64,000 nucleotides of DNA from Cytophagales bacterium (lineage in GTDB: Bacteria; Bacteroidota; Bacteroidia; Cytophagales; Cyclobacteriaceae): the NCBI GenBank assembly GCA_020403045.1, contig JADBYK010000033.1, positions 1 to 64,000 on the forward strand, in the 5' to 3' direction. The notes beneath the pieces were generated by a model, which worked only from the letters and a program-made list of their open reading frames with translations, made no database searches and had not been told where the DNA came from. Of the stretch, positions 55,584 through 64,000 are shown piece after piece (the stretch's first letter is position 1; every line of letters starts with the position of its first letter). Both the position numbers and the translations under genes were made by a program.

Positions 55584-56261
55584 TCAACGATTGATGTCTG
55601 GTATATAAATAACTTCCTTTATCCAACTGAGACTCTGCAAGTACTCAAATGTTACAGGCTTGATGCCTGAATCCATTTCAATCACTTGGCAAGCCAAATC
55701 ATTTTTTCCTTTTCGCGATACCGACATGGTGGCAATATTGCAGTCATCGTGTGCGATCACATCGGCAATAAATGCTATGCTGCCTTTTACATCGGCCGCG
55801 AAGATAATAATCGTATGCAAATTGGCTGTAAAGTCAGCTTTAAATCCATTGACTTCGGCAATGTTGATCATACCCCCACCTCGGCTTTCGCCCAAAACTT
55901 CAACAGTACGATCCCCTTTCGTAAGCTCCAGTCGAATAGAATTGGGGTGCAATGTTGATGCATTCCCCACCGATTTAAAGTGGTAGGCCAAGCCATTTTC
56001 ACCGGCTATCTCTATTGCGTCTTTAATTCGTTTGTCGTCAGTTGCAAAATCCATAAGGCCGGCCAAGATGGCTCGGTCGCTTCCATGCCCTTCGTAGGTA
56101 CGTGAAAAAGAATTGTAAAACGTGATTTCTGCTTTCTCAGGAATGCCCCCTAAAACTTTGATAGAAGCCTTGGCAATTCTCACCACTCCGGCAGTATGCG
56201 AACTGGATGGGCCAATCATAACTGGTCCAATCATATCAAAAACACTGCTTTTTTCTGGCAT
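55584..56261 (-). CDS. sdaAB: L-serine ammonia-lyase, iron-sulfur type, beta subunit
   Basis: 225 residues with the substrate-binding MIGPSSSHTAG near residue 14 and ESRGGGMINIAEVNG, the beta-subunit hallmark of type 2 L-serine dehydratase (SdaAB). A C-terminal ACT domain is seen (IIIFAADVKGSIAFIADVIAHDDCNIATMSVSR). The enzyme deaminates serine to pyruvate. The alpha subunit carrying the 4Fe-4S cluster is not in this window. It leads the TolC/adaptor cluster and may be transcribed with it, though the functional link is unclear. Confidence 0.93.
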   Translation of the reverse strand: MPEKSSVFDMIGPVMIGPSSSHTAGVVRIAKASIKVLGGIPEKAEITFYNSFSRTYEGHGSDRAILAGLMDFATDDKRIKDAIEIAGENGLAYHFKSVGNASTLHPNSIRLELTKGDRTVEVLGESRGGGMINIAEVNGFKADFTANLHTIIIFAADVKGSIAFIADVIAHDDCNIATMSVSRKGKNDLACQVIEMDSGIKPVTFEYLQSLSWIKEVIYIPDINR

Positions 56262-56372
56262 ACGCGGTTTTAACGGAAGAAATCTGAAAAGGATATTCTT
56301 TTGAGGGTATTTTTAGCGTAACCTTTGGTATTTCTTTCGTGCGCTAAAAATAGCTTTTCGTGTGCTAGTGGC

Positions 56373-57167
56373 CTAAACTGCAATTGGCGCTTTAATTGAG
56401 GGATGCGATTGATAGTTGACAATCTCAAAATCTTCAAACTGATACTCAAAAATTGAATTTGGTTTTCGTTTAATATTCAGTGTTGGCAAATCGAATGGTT
56501 CTCTAGATAGTTGGAGGTTTACCTGATCGATGTGGTTATTATATATGTGTGTGTCACCACCTGTCCAAACAAATTCACCAACCTCTAGGTTACATTGTTG
56601 CGCTACCATATGTGTTAAAAGTGCATAGCTTGCAATGTTAAAAGGGAGCCCCAAGAACACATCGGTACTTCGTTGAAGTAGCATACAAGATAACTTACCA
56701 CCTGCCACATAAAATTGAAACAACGCGTGACAAGGCGGCAAAGCCATTTTTTCAACATCTGCGGGGTTCCAGGCGGTAACAATGTGCCGCCTTGAATCAG
56801 GGCTACTTTTAATTTGCTCAATAATTTTTGCCAGCTGGTCTATTTTTTCTCCATTGCGACCAGGCCAGGAACGCCATTGATATCCATAGACCGGCCCCAG
56901 ATTGCCATCCTTATCAGCCCACTCGTCCCAAATTGAAACACCGTTATCCTTCAAATATTTTATGTTGGTGTCTCCGCTAATGAACCACAAAAGTTCATAT
57001 ATGATCGATCGTATATGCAGTTTCTTTGTAGTAATCAGCGGAAATCCTTTTTGAAGATCGAATCGCATCTGATACCCAAAAACAGAAACTGTTCCAGTGC
57101 CTGTCCTGTCTGTCTTCCCAATCCCGTTTTTAAGAATGTGTTCGAGTAAGTCGTGATATTCTTTCAT
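56373..57167 (-). CDS. thyA: Thymidylate synthase
   Basis: Methylates dUMP to dTMP using methylene-tetrahydrofolate. ATG at 57167 gives 264 residues, the length of E. coli ThyA; an upstream ATG would add six residues. Motifs: [18 protein letters not shown] near residue 16, the catalytic cysteine in [11 protein letters not shown], the substrate motif [20 protein letters not shown], and the C-terminal APIAV. It is a stand-alone gene here, with no folA neighbour seen. Confidence 0.97.
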   Translation of the reverse strand: MKEYHDLLEHILKNGIGKTDRTGTGTVSVFGYQMRFDLQKGFPLITTKKLHIRSIIYELLWFISGDTNIKYLKDNGVSIWDEWADKDGNLGPVYGYQWRSWPGRNGEKIDQLAKIIEQIKSSPDSRRHIVTAWNPADVEKMALPPCHALFQFYVAGGKLSCMLLQRSTDVFLGLPFNIASYALLTHMVAQQCNLEVGEFVWTGGDTHIYNNHIDQVNLQLSREPFDLPTLNIKRKPNSIFEYQFEDFEIVNYQSHPSIKAPIAV

Positions 57168-57591
57168 TCTATCATTAAAAATCAAAGTTAAAAAACAATA
57201 ATCAAAATACCTTCTATACTAACTCGCCAACCACGCAAGGCTGATAAGCCGGCCAATTTTTTTTACAAGCATCTTGATCTTTCGTTCATATGTCGCCAAG
57301 TGTAGCATCATTCCAACCCCTTCAAAAGTCAATTCAACTACATGCACACAACTTAGCCCAAGCTTTGTTTTCAATTCTAGTAAAATCGGTTAAACATCAC
57401 CATTTTCCGAACTGTATTTCCGCCCCTCACATCGCCCTTCCTTCATAATCTGATAAACTCATTTTTGAGTTGAAATCAATCCCCTTTCTGGGGTGATACG
57501 TATGCGTCACACACGTTTGTGTTTCTGCTCCGGTGCGCTTTGAAAGCCGCCTTTTATCCTGCGAAATCAAACATGGAATGAAGATGAAACT
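57168..57591. other. Noncoding gap between thyA and repeat copy C
   Basis: I find no convincing gene. A minus-strand frame of about 55 residues (ending near 57225, with KIKMLVKKIGRLISLAWLAS) is open but too short, has no clear start upstream and no recognised motif. Treated as non-coding or decayed sequence. Confidence 0.4.
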
Positions 57592-57754
57592 TAAACCCAG
57601 ATTATGAAATGCTGAAGGTACTGTCAGCATTGCATAATTGACGAATGAAAATCAACGATTTAGCCCAAGTAAGAAAACCAAGTTGGTGATTTTCATTGTC
57701 AGGTCAGACGATAAATGTCTGACTCTGACCGAAAGCGTCACGAGGTTTAACCTT
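57592..57754 (-). repeat. Dispersed intergenic repeat, copy C (inverted)
   Basis: On the minus strand it reproduces copy B nearly base for base, including the GTCAGAC hairpin and the AGTTGG-containing core. The long hairpin arms carry at least two mismatches, so this copy's hairpin is decayed. It lies upstream of cdd, where the copies at the window start and 12.5 kb lie upstream of sua5 and between convergent genes. Confidence 0.8.
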
Positions 57755-58009
57755 ACTCTTCACCGAGCCATTGCACAGATTTTGTTGCAGGTGGTATAGT
57801 CGAACGCTTTTTGCAAATGCGGAAGTTTTGCGTGTCGCAGTTACCCTGTTTTTGCAAATAGGCGCCAAGCACTTTTCTAGGTCACCTCCGCCAATTGCCT
57901 CCTTCGCTTTGTTCGTTGATGGATTCAGTTGAAAAAAATCCAGAAACTGTTTACCCAAACTCTTCGAAACTCTCTTCCAGTTTGCTATCTTTAAATCAAC
58001 GTATAAGCC
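57755..58009. other. Noncoding gap upstream of cdd
   Basis: No gene is supported. An open minus-strand frame through this segment (continuing into cdd antisense) has no recognised domain and is treated as a shadow. A promoter-like element lies at its end. Confidence 0.4.
57963..57993 (+). promoter_or_regulatory. Putative promoter of cdd
   Basis: TTCG (57963-57966), a 19-base spacer and TATCTTTA (57986-57993) approximate TTTG-N19-TANNTTTG with one mismatch in each box, 16 bases upstream of the cdd ATG. The spacing is right. Confidence 0.35.
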
Positions 58010-58477
58010 ATGAAGGACTTTGAAACTTTCGACAGCATTGAAGCGCTGGATAGTGAATCGAAATACCTGATTCATAAGGCCAAAGAAGCCACCGCCCATT
58101 CGTATGCACCTTACTCCAAATTTTGTGTAGGGGCTGCGCTCATCTTGGAAGACGACACCGTTGTGGTGGGTGGCAACCAGGAAAATGCCTCCTACCCTCT
58201 TTGCATGTGTGCCGAGCGGGTGGCCCTTTATGCTGCCGCTTCGCAGCACCCTGATAAACGAATTGTTAAAATGGCCATTATTGCCCACAAGAAAAACCAC
58301 AAAGAGCTCATTCCGGCTGCATCATGCGGTGGGTGTCGGCAAGTGATGCTAGAATTCGAACATAGGCAACGAGCCGCCATTCAGATTGTGTTCTTGGCAA
58401 GGCCTGATGAGTGGACTGTTTGCGCGAGCGTAGCCAAATTGCTCCCATTTGGATTTTCAAAAGACGCGTTCGGATAG
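58010..58477 (+). CDS. cdd: Cytidine deaminase
   Basis: Zinc enzyme of pyrimidine salvage that converts cytidine and deoxycytidine to uridine. 155 residues, homotetrameric type. Zinc and catalytic motifs: MCAERVALYAAAS (the C-A-E motif) near residue 66 and SCGGCRQVMLEF (two cysteines) near residue 105. The start at 58010 is an ATG. It sits between decayed or repeat sequences rather than in an operon. Confidence 0.95.
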   Translation: MKDFETFDSIEALDSESKYLIHKAKEATAHSYAPYSKFCVGAALILEDDTVVVGGNQENASYPLCMCAERVALYAAASQHPDKRIVKMAIIAHKKNHKELIPAASCGGCRQVMLEFEHRQRAAIQIVFLARPDEWTVCASVAKLLPFGFSKDAFG

Positions 58478-58866
58478 CAAATAGGGCTACCTCAATGGTT
58501 TTCCTCCAAAATACCTGGCTTAGTAGCGTTGTTGACTACTTGAGATACCAAAACGCAAAATCGATAGGGACTTTGGTTGATTGGCAAGTGACTGATAAAT
58601 TAATAATTTGGTAATGAAATAAATCGTTGTCTATGTATCTTCGACATGCTTTACCTTCCCTCACGAGAGGATTTAACCCAGATTGTGAAGTTGGCTGCAA
58701 AACCTGCCCGGAGAGCCGAAGAATGTCAGTATTTTCGGGATTAACGTCCCACGAGTCTGCTACGACTGTAAGAATCATCAGACCTGACCAAAATACGATG
58801 CATTTTGTGTCAGCAGAAGGTAAATTTTTGCTGTTGCAAAATTTGGTTTAACGGGGTTTTCTGTGA
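58478..58866. other. Gap with fragmentary sequence upstream of the SpoIIE remnant
   Basis: A plus-strand frame of 74 codons at 58627-58851 has no recognisable domain. A partial match to the end of the dispersed repeat (AACCCAGATTGTG) lies near 58675. No intact gene is supported. Confidence 0.35.
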
Positions 58867-58971
58867 CCCAAAAGCGAAGCGGCCAAAGTCTTTAATGCAG
58901 AGTGGGAGGTATGGAAAGGTGATCAAAAGCAAACGGATGACGTGTTGTTGATTGGAATTAAATTACAATAG
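58867..58971 (+). pseudogene. C-terminal remnant of a SpoIIE/PP2C-type phosphatase
   Basis: Read in frame up to the TAG at 58969, this segment encodes about 34 residues. They include FNAEWEVWKGDQKQTDDVLL and IGIKLQ, which fit the conserved tail of SpoIIE/PPM phosphatases (W-x-G-x-x-Q-x-DD-hhhhG). A TGA immediately precedes it at 58864, and no start or upstream phosphatase domain is found. So it looks like the stump of a deleted gene. It lies 41 bp before siaB, where a SiaA-like phosphatase would be expected. Short length limits the certainty. Confidence 0.55.
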
Positions 58972-59012
58972 TTTAATTTGAACGTTTATTTCAGAAACCG
59001 AACCCCAATAGG

Positions 59013-59567
59013 ATGAATTTTATCTACGACTTGCACCGGACGGTGATGTCCCAAAACCTAATCTTGGTGTACGGAGGTGATTTCACCCAGGAAACAACCA
59101 AGTCCATATTGGCCTTAGCAGAGCACAATCTTGATTCTTCCGGGGAAAATTCAGCAATTAAGCGCAGAGTGTTTAACATAATGGTTGAGGCGCTGCAAAA
59201 CATTGTTAAACACGGCAGTGATCAAGGCACGTTAGCTGGACCGCTGGTCAGTAAAGGTGCAATTTTCATGATCAGCAAGAATGACAGCGGTTACTGCGTG
59301 CTGACCGGCAATCCGATTCCAAAAGGTGATGTGGCACGGTTGACCGGCAACCTCAACGACCTCAATAGCAAAGACAAAGAAAGCCTGAAGGAGATGCGTA
59401 AAGAAACCATGAAGAATACTCAGATATCTGAAAAAGGTGGTGCAGGCTTAGGGTTTGTTGACATGAAAAGAAAGTCAGGAAAAAAATTAGAGTTTGCCTT
59501 TAGCGATAAGGATGCAGAATATGACTTCTTTTGCCTGAAAGTCAATGTCTCTCGTGAAAAGGATTAA
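59013..59567 (+). CDS. siaB: SiaB-family protein kinase
   Basis: A 184-residue HATPase-fold protein of the SiaB family (DUF6272). In Pseudomonas SiaB phosphorylates SiaC. The N-box is RRVFNIMVEALQNIVKHG (Glu59, Asn63, His67) and the G-box is GGAGLGFVDM (residues 142-151), followed by the SGKKLEFAFS strand. No membrane segment. It is the first intact gene of an operon with siaC, the second ABC fusion transporter and a lipoprotein. The switch is inferred to control that transporter or a c-di-GMP enzyme elsewhere. Confidence 0.88.
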   Translation: MNFIYDLHRTVMSQNLILVYGGDFTQETTKSILALAEHNLDSSGENSAIKRRVFNIMVEALQNIVKHGSDQGTLAGPLVSKGAIFMISKNDSGYCVLTGNPIPKGDVARLTGNLNDLNSKDKESLKEMRKETMKNTQISEKGGAGLGFVDMKRKSGKKLEFAFSDKDAEYDFFCLKVNVSREKD

Positions 59568-59590
59568 TTATAAAAATAAAAAATGAACCA

Positions 59591-59956
59591 ATGATGGAAA
59601 TCTTAAATCTAAAAGGGACAGATGATACACCAGCTGTCTTGTTGGATAAGCAAAACGGTATTTTTGAGATTAGTGGACGTTCGCTGCCCGAGAACGCAGC
59701 GGAGTTCTACAAGCCTGTCATCGAGTGGATCAATGCATACGCATCAGACTCAAATTCCAGCACAGAACTCGCTATAAAACTGGAATACTTTAATACGGCT
59801 TCTTCAAAATTAATTTTGGATGTACTTTCGGCACTCGAAGAGGTAAAAGGCATAAAAGTTCTTTGGTATTTCCATGATGATGATGAAGATATGGAAGAGG
59901 CAGGTCAGGAGTTCTCGGAATTGGTTAGAATTCCCTTTGAGCTCAAAGTATATTAA
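59591..59956 (+). CDS. siaC: SiaC-family regulatory phosphoprotein
   Basis: A 121-residue DUF1987 protein that in Pseudomonas is phosphorylated by SiaB, dephosphorylated by SiaA and, when unphosphorylated, activates the diguanylate cyclase SiaD. The phospho-acceptor motif YFNTASSK is present. Counting from the second methionine (59594), the threonine is residue 68, the same position reported for P. aeruginosa SiaC. The sequence is an alpha/beta fold resembling anti-sigma-antagonist partner-switch proteins. It lies 24 bp after siaB and 32 bp before the ABC gene. Confidence 0.88.
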   Translation: MMEILNLKGTDDTPAVLLDKQNGIFEISGRSLPENAAEFYKPVIEWINAYASDSNSSTELAIKLEYFNTASSKLILDVLSALEEVKGIKVLWYFHDDDEDMEEAGQEFSELVRIPFELKVY

Positions 59957-59988
59957 ACCACAGTTGAAGAAAAAATAAATTTTAAGGA

Positions 59989-62900
59989 ATGAGTGAGGAA
60001 ATACTAAAAGCGCTTACCCAACTCTTTGCAATCATCACCAAACAAGATGGCGGGGTGACTGAAAACGAGCGCCAATTTGTGATTAGTTTTTTTAGAACTG
60101 AACTAGATCAAGACTCGATCAAAGAGTACCTTGAGCTTTACGATAATATATCAGGATACAGTAAGCAAGGCTCGGGCGATGACGAAAAAAACAAGCTGAC
60201 TTCTGTCAGGGACTCTGTTAAAACCTTGGGTATCTGCAAGAAAATTAACAAAACCCTTACCCAAAAACAAAAAGTGGTTGTGTTGATTAAGCTGCTAGAG
60301 CTTATCGGCTCCGACAAGAACTTCACTCCACAGCGCATCGAAATCATCAATACCGTTTCGACTGTATTTAACATTGACCAGAAGGTATATAACCTCATTG
60401 AGAAGTTTATTACAGCAGAGCAAATTGAAGACCTGAACTTTTCTGATATCCTTATTGTCAATGGCGGCAGTGAGAAATCAGCCGAACTTCAAAAACATAC
60501 ACATGGCCACATCGCTGGCAATCTGATTTTTATGCGGGTCAGCAGTGTGGAAATGTATTTCACCAAATACCTGGGTGAGGAACTAAACATACTCAATGGA
60601 TTTATCATGCAATCCAATAGGGTTTATTTATTCTCGCATGGAAGCACTATAAAAACACAAGCAGGGGACGCGCTATACTACAGCGATCTCGTGGCCAACT
60701 TCAACGAAGAGATTAAAACCACCAAGCTTTCATTTAATGCAAACGTGGAAGAATTCAAGTTTCCCAATGGAGCTATTGGGCTGCGAGATGTGCTAATTGC
60801 AGAAGGTCCCGGCAGATTGATTGGTATTATGGGTGCGAGTGGGGCCGGAAAAACAACGCTGCTGCTAACACTCGCAGGTTTGGAAAAGCCTTCTAAGGGC
60901 GAAATTTTAATAAACGGCTTTGATATCCACAATAAGAAAGACAAGATTCAAGGTGTCATTGGTTTTGTTTCGCAGGATGATCTCTTAATTGAGGAATTAA
61001 CGGTCTACCAGAATCTGTATTACAACGCGAAACTTTGTTTTGCCACCTTTACAGAAACACAGCTACACGAGCGGGTAATGGAGACCCTTGAAAATTTAGG
61101 GCTAGACCAGCGGAAAGATTTAACAGTTGGCAGTGTGCTTGATAAAAAGATAAGCGGTGGTCAGCGCAAGCGTCTGAATATTGCGTTGGAACTTATTCGC
61201 GAACCTGCAATCCTATTTCTGGATGAGCCAACTTCAGGTCTATCGTCTCGCGACTCAGAAAACGTGATTGACTTACTGAAAGAGCTTTCCCTGAAAGGAA
61301 AACTTATTTTTGTAGTTATTCACCAACCCTCTTCAGATATCTACAAGATGTTTGATAAGATGGTGATTATGGATACGGGTGGTTATCCAGCCTATTATGG
61401 TGCACCGGTGGAAGCGGTTAGCTACTTTAAAAAAGCGACCCACCAGGTTGATAGCAATCGCGGCCAATGCGAAACCTGTGGAAACGTAAACCCTGAACAG
61501 ATTTTTAATATTATTGAGGCCAAAGTGGTAGATGAGTATGGTCAGCCCACCAACAAGCGTAAGGTTACTCCGCCCCAATGGCATGACAAGTATAAAGAAC
61601 GATTTAAAATCAGTCGTATTGAGGATGTGAAAGAAGAGCCTCCCAGCACGCTCAATATCCCAAGCCGATTTAAGCAAACCGCCATTTTTGCTACCCGCGA
61701 TTTTCTGTCAAAGCTCAGCAATAAACAATACTTGTTAATTAATTTGCTGGAGGCGCCTTTATTAGCAGCTATTCTCGCGATTATCATTAAGTACAAAAGT
61801 GCACCAGGTGGAAAAGAGTATCTATTTCGCTTCAATGATAACTTCCCGGCCTTCCTTCTGATGTCAATTATTGTAGCGCTCTTTATGGGCCTCACGGTCA
61901 GTGCCGAAGAAATTATCCGCGACCGAAAGATCTTGAAACGAGAATCGTTCTTAAATCTGAGTTGGAATAGTTACTTGATTTCTAAACTGGCCATTCTTTT
62001 CCTTCTGTCGGCTATCCAAACCTTAACCTTTGTCATCATTGGAAACGTAATTCTGGAAATCCACGGAATGACTTTTGCATTTTGGTTTGTCTTGTTTACC
62101 ACATCCTGCATGGCCAACGTATTGGGTTTAAATATTTCGTCTGCTTTCAACTCTGCCGTCACCGTCTACGTGATGATTCCACTTTTGCTGATTCCTCAAA
62201 TGATTTTGAGCGGACTTCTTTTTAATTTTGATAAGTTGAATGGGATTATAGCTACTAAGGGCAAAGTACCAGTGGTAGCCGATTTGATGACTTCCCGGTG
62301 GGCCTATGAAGCCATGGCTACCCATCAATTTAAAAATAACGAGTATGAAGCCACTTTCTTTAAGTATGAAAAAGAAGAGGCAAAAGCAGATTTCAAGGCG
62401 GCTTATCTTGCCGATGAACTAAAAAAGAGAAATCTATTTGTCTTAGAGAACTTCGAATCAAAAAATGATTCAATCAAGAAACTGGTAGCCATAAACCTGT
62501 CGATCATCGATGAGAATTTAAAAAACGAACCCTTCCGGATGGGCCTTGAGAAAATCGACCTCGCTAGTGCTCTTGACCCGTCAAATTATTCAAAAATCGT
62601 AGGTGGGCTTCTGTCCAATTATTTCGAAGACTATCGAAAATACTATCAAAAAATCTACAACGATAATGTTTCTCTGATCGAAAAAAGAATGGCATTTGAT
62701 GAGAAGAATGGAATCGACATCAACCACGAAAAGAATAAATACTACAATGAAAGTTTGGCGGATCTGGTGAAAAATATTAACACGAAGGAGCGACTGCTCG
62801 AATACAACGGAAAACTCATTCAACAAATCAACCCTATCTTTCAGGAAACCAATCCTTCTAATCCGATGGACTACAGAACCGCCTTTTTCCTCCCCCAAAA

Positions 62901-63072
62901 AAACTTCGCAGGAATGTCTATTGATACGTATTGGTTTAATCTGCTGGTTATCTGGATGATGGCCCTATTGTTATATATATCTTTGTACTTTGAATGGCTC
63001 AGAAACCTGATTGACTTATTTGGGAAGGTGAATATCCCAAACAAAGTAACTATTCCGTTCAAAAGGAAGTAG
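59989..63072 (+). CDS. TerB-like/ABCG-type fusion transporter (copy 2)
   Basis: A 1027-residue paralogue of the protein at 8638 with the same order: TerB-like helical domain (1-135, LFAIITKQDGGVTENERQF), a beta-rich domain (about 160-240), an ABC ATPase with Walker A GASGAGKTT (about 283), signature ISGGQRKRLN (about 388) and Walker B LFLDEP. The ABCG linker CETCGNVNPEQIF (Cys494, Cys497) is conserved. Five helices, an insert of about 220 residues and a last membrane helix follow (WFNLLVIWMMALLLYISLYF). The N-terminal and beta domains diverge more than the ATPase, as expected for regulatory parts. Part of the siaBC operon, so its activity may be switch-controlled. Confidence 0.86.
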   Translation: MSEEILKALTQLFAIITKQDGGVTENERQFVISFFRTELDQDSIKEYLELYDNISGYSKQGSGDDEKNKLTSVRDSVKTLGICKKINKTLTQKQKVVVLIKLLELIGSDKNFTPQRIEIINTVSTVFNIDQKVYNLIEKFITAEQIEDLNFSDILIVNGGSEKSAELQKHTHGHIAGNLIFMRVSSVEMYFTKYLGEELNILNGFIMQSNRVYLFSHGSTIKTQAGDALYYSDLVANFNEEIKTTKLSFNANVEEFKFPNGAIGLRDVLIAEGPGRLIGIMGASGAGKTTLLLTLAGLEKPSKGEILINGFDIHNKKDKIQGVIGFVSQDDLLIEELTVYQNLYYNAKLCFATFTETQLHERVMETLENLGLDQRKDLTVGSVLDKKISGGQRKRLNIALELIREPAILFLDEPTSGLSSRDSENVIDLLKELSLKGKLIFVVIHQPSSDIYKMFDKMVIMDTGGYPAYYGAPVEAVSYFKKATHQVDSNRGQCETCGNVNPEQIFNIIEAKVVDEYGQPTNKRKVTPPQWHDKYKERFKISRIEDVKEEPPSTLNIPSRFKQTAIFATRDFLSKLSNKQYLLINLLEAPLLAAILAIIIKYKSAPGGKEYLFRFNDNFPAFLLMSIIVALFMGLTVSAEEIIRDRKILKRESFLNLSWNSYLISKLAILFLLSAIQTLTFVIIGNVILEIHGMTFAFWFVLFTTSCMANVLGLNISSAFNSAVTVYVMIPLLLIPQMILSGLLFNFDKLNGIIATKGKVPVVADLMTSRWAYEAMATHQFKNNEYEATFFKYEKEEAKADFKAAYLADELKKRNLFVLENFESKNDSIKKLVAINLSIIDENLKNEPFRMGLEKIDLASALDPSNYSKIVGGLLSNYFEDYRKYYQKIYNDNVSLIEKRMAFDEKNGIDINHEKNKYYNESLADLVKNINTKERLLEYNGKLIQQINPIFQETNPSNPMDYRTAFFLPQKNFAGMSIDTYWFNLLVIWMMALLLYISLYFEWLRNLIDLFGKVNIPNKVTIPFKRK

Positions 63073-63123
63073 ATTTGGTAACATATGCTGAATTCTTAAT
63101 TTTGTATAGATAATTAATAAGTT

Positions 63124-64000
63124 ATGAGAGTATTCCTGATTTCACTACTCGCCCTGTTTTTTACCGCCTGCGGCACGGGCAAAAAACCAGACGAACAAGC
63201 CTTTTTGAATAGCCTGGATTCTGCCAAAAGCGGGCCTACCATAGATGAAGAGGTTATTAACAGCATTCTCCAGCAGATACCAAGCCCGCTGGAGATTTCG
63301 GTTCTTTTAAAGGAATCGGGGACAAAATACAATGCCGGCATGCTAAACACTCCGGATAATCTTTCAAAATATAACAGCAACTACAAAAAAGCACTCAATT
63401 TGGGGGTTTTTGGTACTGATTTGGGATATACTAACATCTACGAACAGAATCAGGACGGCATTAAATACCTTTCATCGATCAAATCACTGGCTGACGGGCT
63501 GAATATTGGACAATTTTTTGATATTGAAACGATTGGCCGATTGGCAACCAACAGCAAAAACCTCGATTCCTTGTTATTGATAACGACCCAAAACTTTAAT
63601 AGCATTAATCACTACTTGCAAACCCAGAGCCGGGCTAGCCTGAGTGTTTTGCTGCTCATTGGGGGATGGGTAGAAGCTATGCAGATAACGTGTCAGGTCG
63701 CTGCCAAAGACACAAAAAATAAAGAGCTTCAGGAGAAAATAGGCGAACAAAAAATAATCCTTGAACAGATCGTTCTTCTGCTATCGTTCTACAAAGACGA
63801 TGCAAATATGGCATCGTTATTGAATGACATGAACGAATTGAAGGTTGCCTTTGACAAAATCAATATTACTTACACTTACAAAGAGTCTACTATGGAAATC
63901 ATTGATGGCGTTGCGGTTATCAAAGACAACAGTTCTACCACTATCAATGTCACCAGTGAGGATATTGAGGCGATTAGAACGTTGACAAATTCTATCAGAA
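63124..64000 (+). CDS. Lipoprotein paired with ABC transporter (copy 2), incomplete at window end
   Basis: Open from ATG 63124 to the window edge (292 codons seen, no stop). Signal and lipobox FTAC give lipidated Cys16. IPSPLEISVLL (about residue 51) and ALNLGVFGTDLGY (about residue 91) match the lipoprotein at 7641. The later part adds a region absent from the shorter first copy (ITYTYKESTMEIIDGVAVIK). It is 51 bp downstream of the copy 2 ABC gene. Function unknown, inferred periplasmic partner of the transporter. Confidence 0.75.
   Translation, partial: MRVFLISLLALFFTACGTGKKPDEQAFLNSLDSAKSGPTIDEEVINSILQQIPSPLEISVLLKESGTKYNAGMLNTPDNLSKYNSNYKKALNLGVFGTDLGYTNIYEQNQDGIKYLSSIKSLADGLNIGQFFDIETIGRLATNSKNLDSLLLITTQNFNSINHYLQTQSRASLSVLLLIGGWVEAMQITCQVAAKDTKNKELQEKIGEQKIILEQIVLLLSFYKDDANMASLLNDMNELKVAFDKINITYTYKESTMEIIDGVAVIKDNSSTTINVTSEDIEAIRTLTNSIR

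Noticed and set aside
57784-57805. Sequence on the minus strand resembling a tRNA 3' end (GTTCGACTATACC)
   Set aside because: No T-stem pairing or acceptor partner could be built; treated as chance.
57704-58300. 198-codon minus-strand frame overlapping repeat copy C and cdd
   Set aside because: It is antisense to cdd and continues into repeat sequence; no recognised domain or plausible start.
58627-58851. 74-codon frame upstream of the SpoIIE remnant
   Set aside because: No recognised motif, no conserved neighbour role, and it lies in decayed sequence.
1-64000. CRISPR arrays, prophage, transposases, rRNA and tRNA genes
   Set aside because: None were seen: no regularly spaced direct repeats, no integrase or phage structural genes, and no long uninterrupted RNA-gene signatures.

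Overview
The window looks like chromosome of a Bacteroidota bacterium, most likely order Cytophagales. The reasons are protein-level resemblance throughout, many lipoproteins with short lipoboxes, a DnaX without the zinc module, few Shine-Dalgarno sequences, TANNTTTG-type promoter boxes, and small AT-rich hairpin repeats between genes. I could not run a search, so the lineage is an inference. No rRNA, tRNA, CRISPR array, transposase, integrase or prophage was seen.

Layout. 0-8 kb: housekeeping genes (sua5, 6-phosphofructokinase, pgk, a secreted M20-type peptidase, and dnaX with an A10 slippery run separating a gamma-like from a tau-like product). 7.6-12.5 kb: a lipoprotein, a large TerB-like/ABCG-type fusion transporter and a YdcF protein. 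12.7-17.6 kb: a minus-strand operon for the whole trans-4-hydroxy-L-proline to 2-oxoglutarate pathway, with a tiny zinc-ribbon membrane protein inside it. 17.7-25.8 kb: a metallophosphoesterase and a TetR-controlled RND efflux operon with a clear palindromic operator. 25.8-28.7 kb: an ECF sigma factor with a small membrane protein, an alpha/beta hydrolase and an outer-membrane protein. 28.8-32.5 kb: purL carrying an in-frame palindromic repeat. 32.6-36.8 kb: small envelope proteins, an SPFH lipoprotein, a leucine-rich-repeat protein and TerC. 36.9-42.7 kb: a second RND tripartite pump. 42.7-48.7 kb: AddAB-type helicase-nuclease. 48.8-58.5 kb: a patatin-like membrane phospholipase, GT9 glycosyltransferase, pyrophosphatase, a TolC/MacA-like pair with no local pump, an L-serine dehydratase beta subunit, thyA and cdd. 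59.0-64.0 kb: a siaB-siaC-ABC-lipoprotein operon that runs off the window.

Most interesting system. The lipoprotein + ABC module occurs twice, at 7.6-11.7 kb and 60.0-64.0 kb, with gene order reversed. Each transporter fuses a TerB-like helical N-terminus, a beta-rich (possibly FHA-like) domain, an ABCG-type ATPase, and a membrane domain with a periplasmic insert of about 215 residues. The second copy sits in an operon with homologues of the SiaB kinase and SiaC phosphoprotein. Just upstream lies what looks like the orphan C-terminal tail of a SpoIIE/PP2C phosphatase, the enzyme class that opposes SiaB in Pseudomonas. This suggests a partner-switch-controlled envelope transporter whose local phosphatase has been lost.

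A dispersed intergenic repeat of about 160-190 bp with exchangeable hairpins occurs three times (window start, 12.5 kb, and 57.6 kb inverted).
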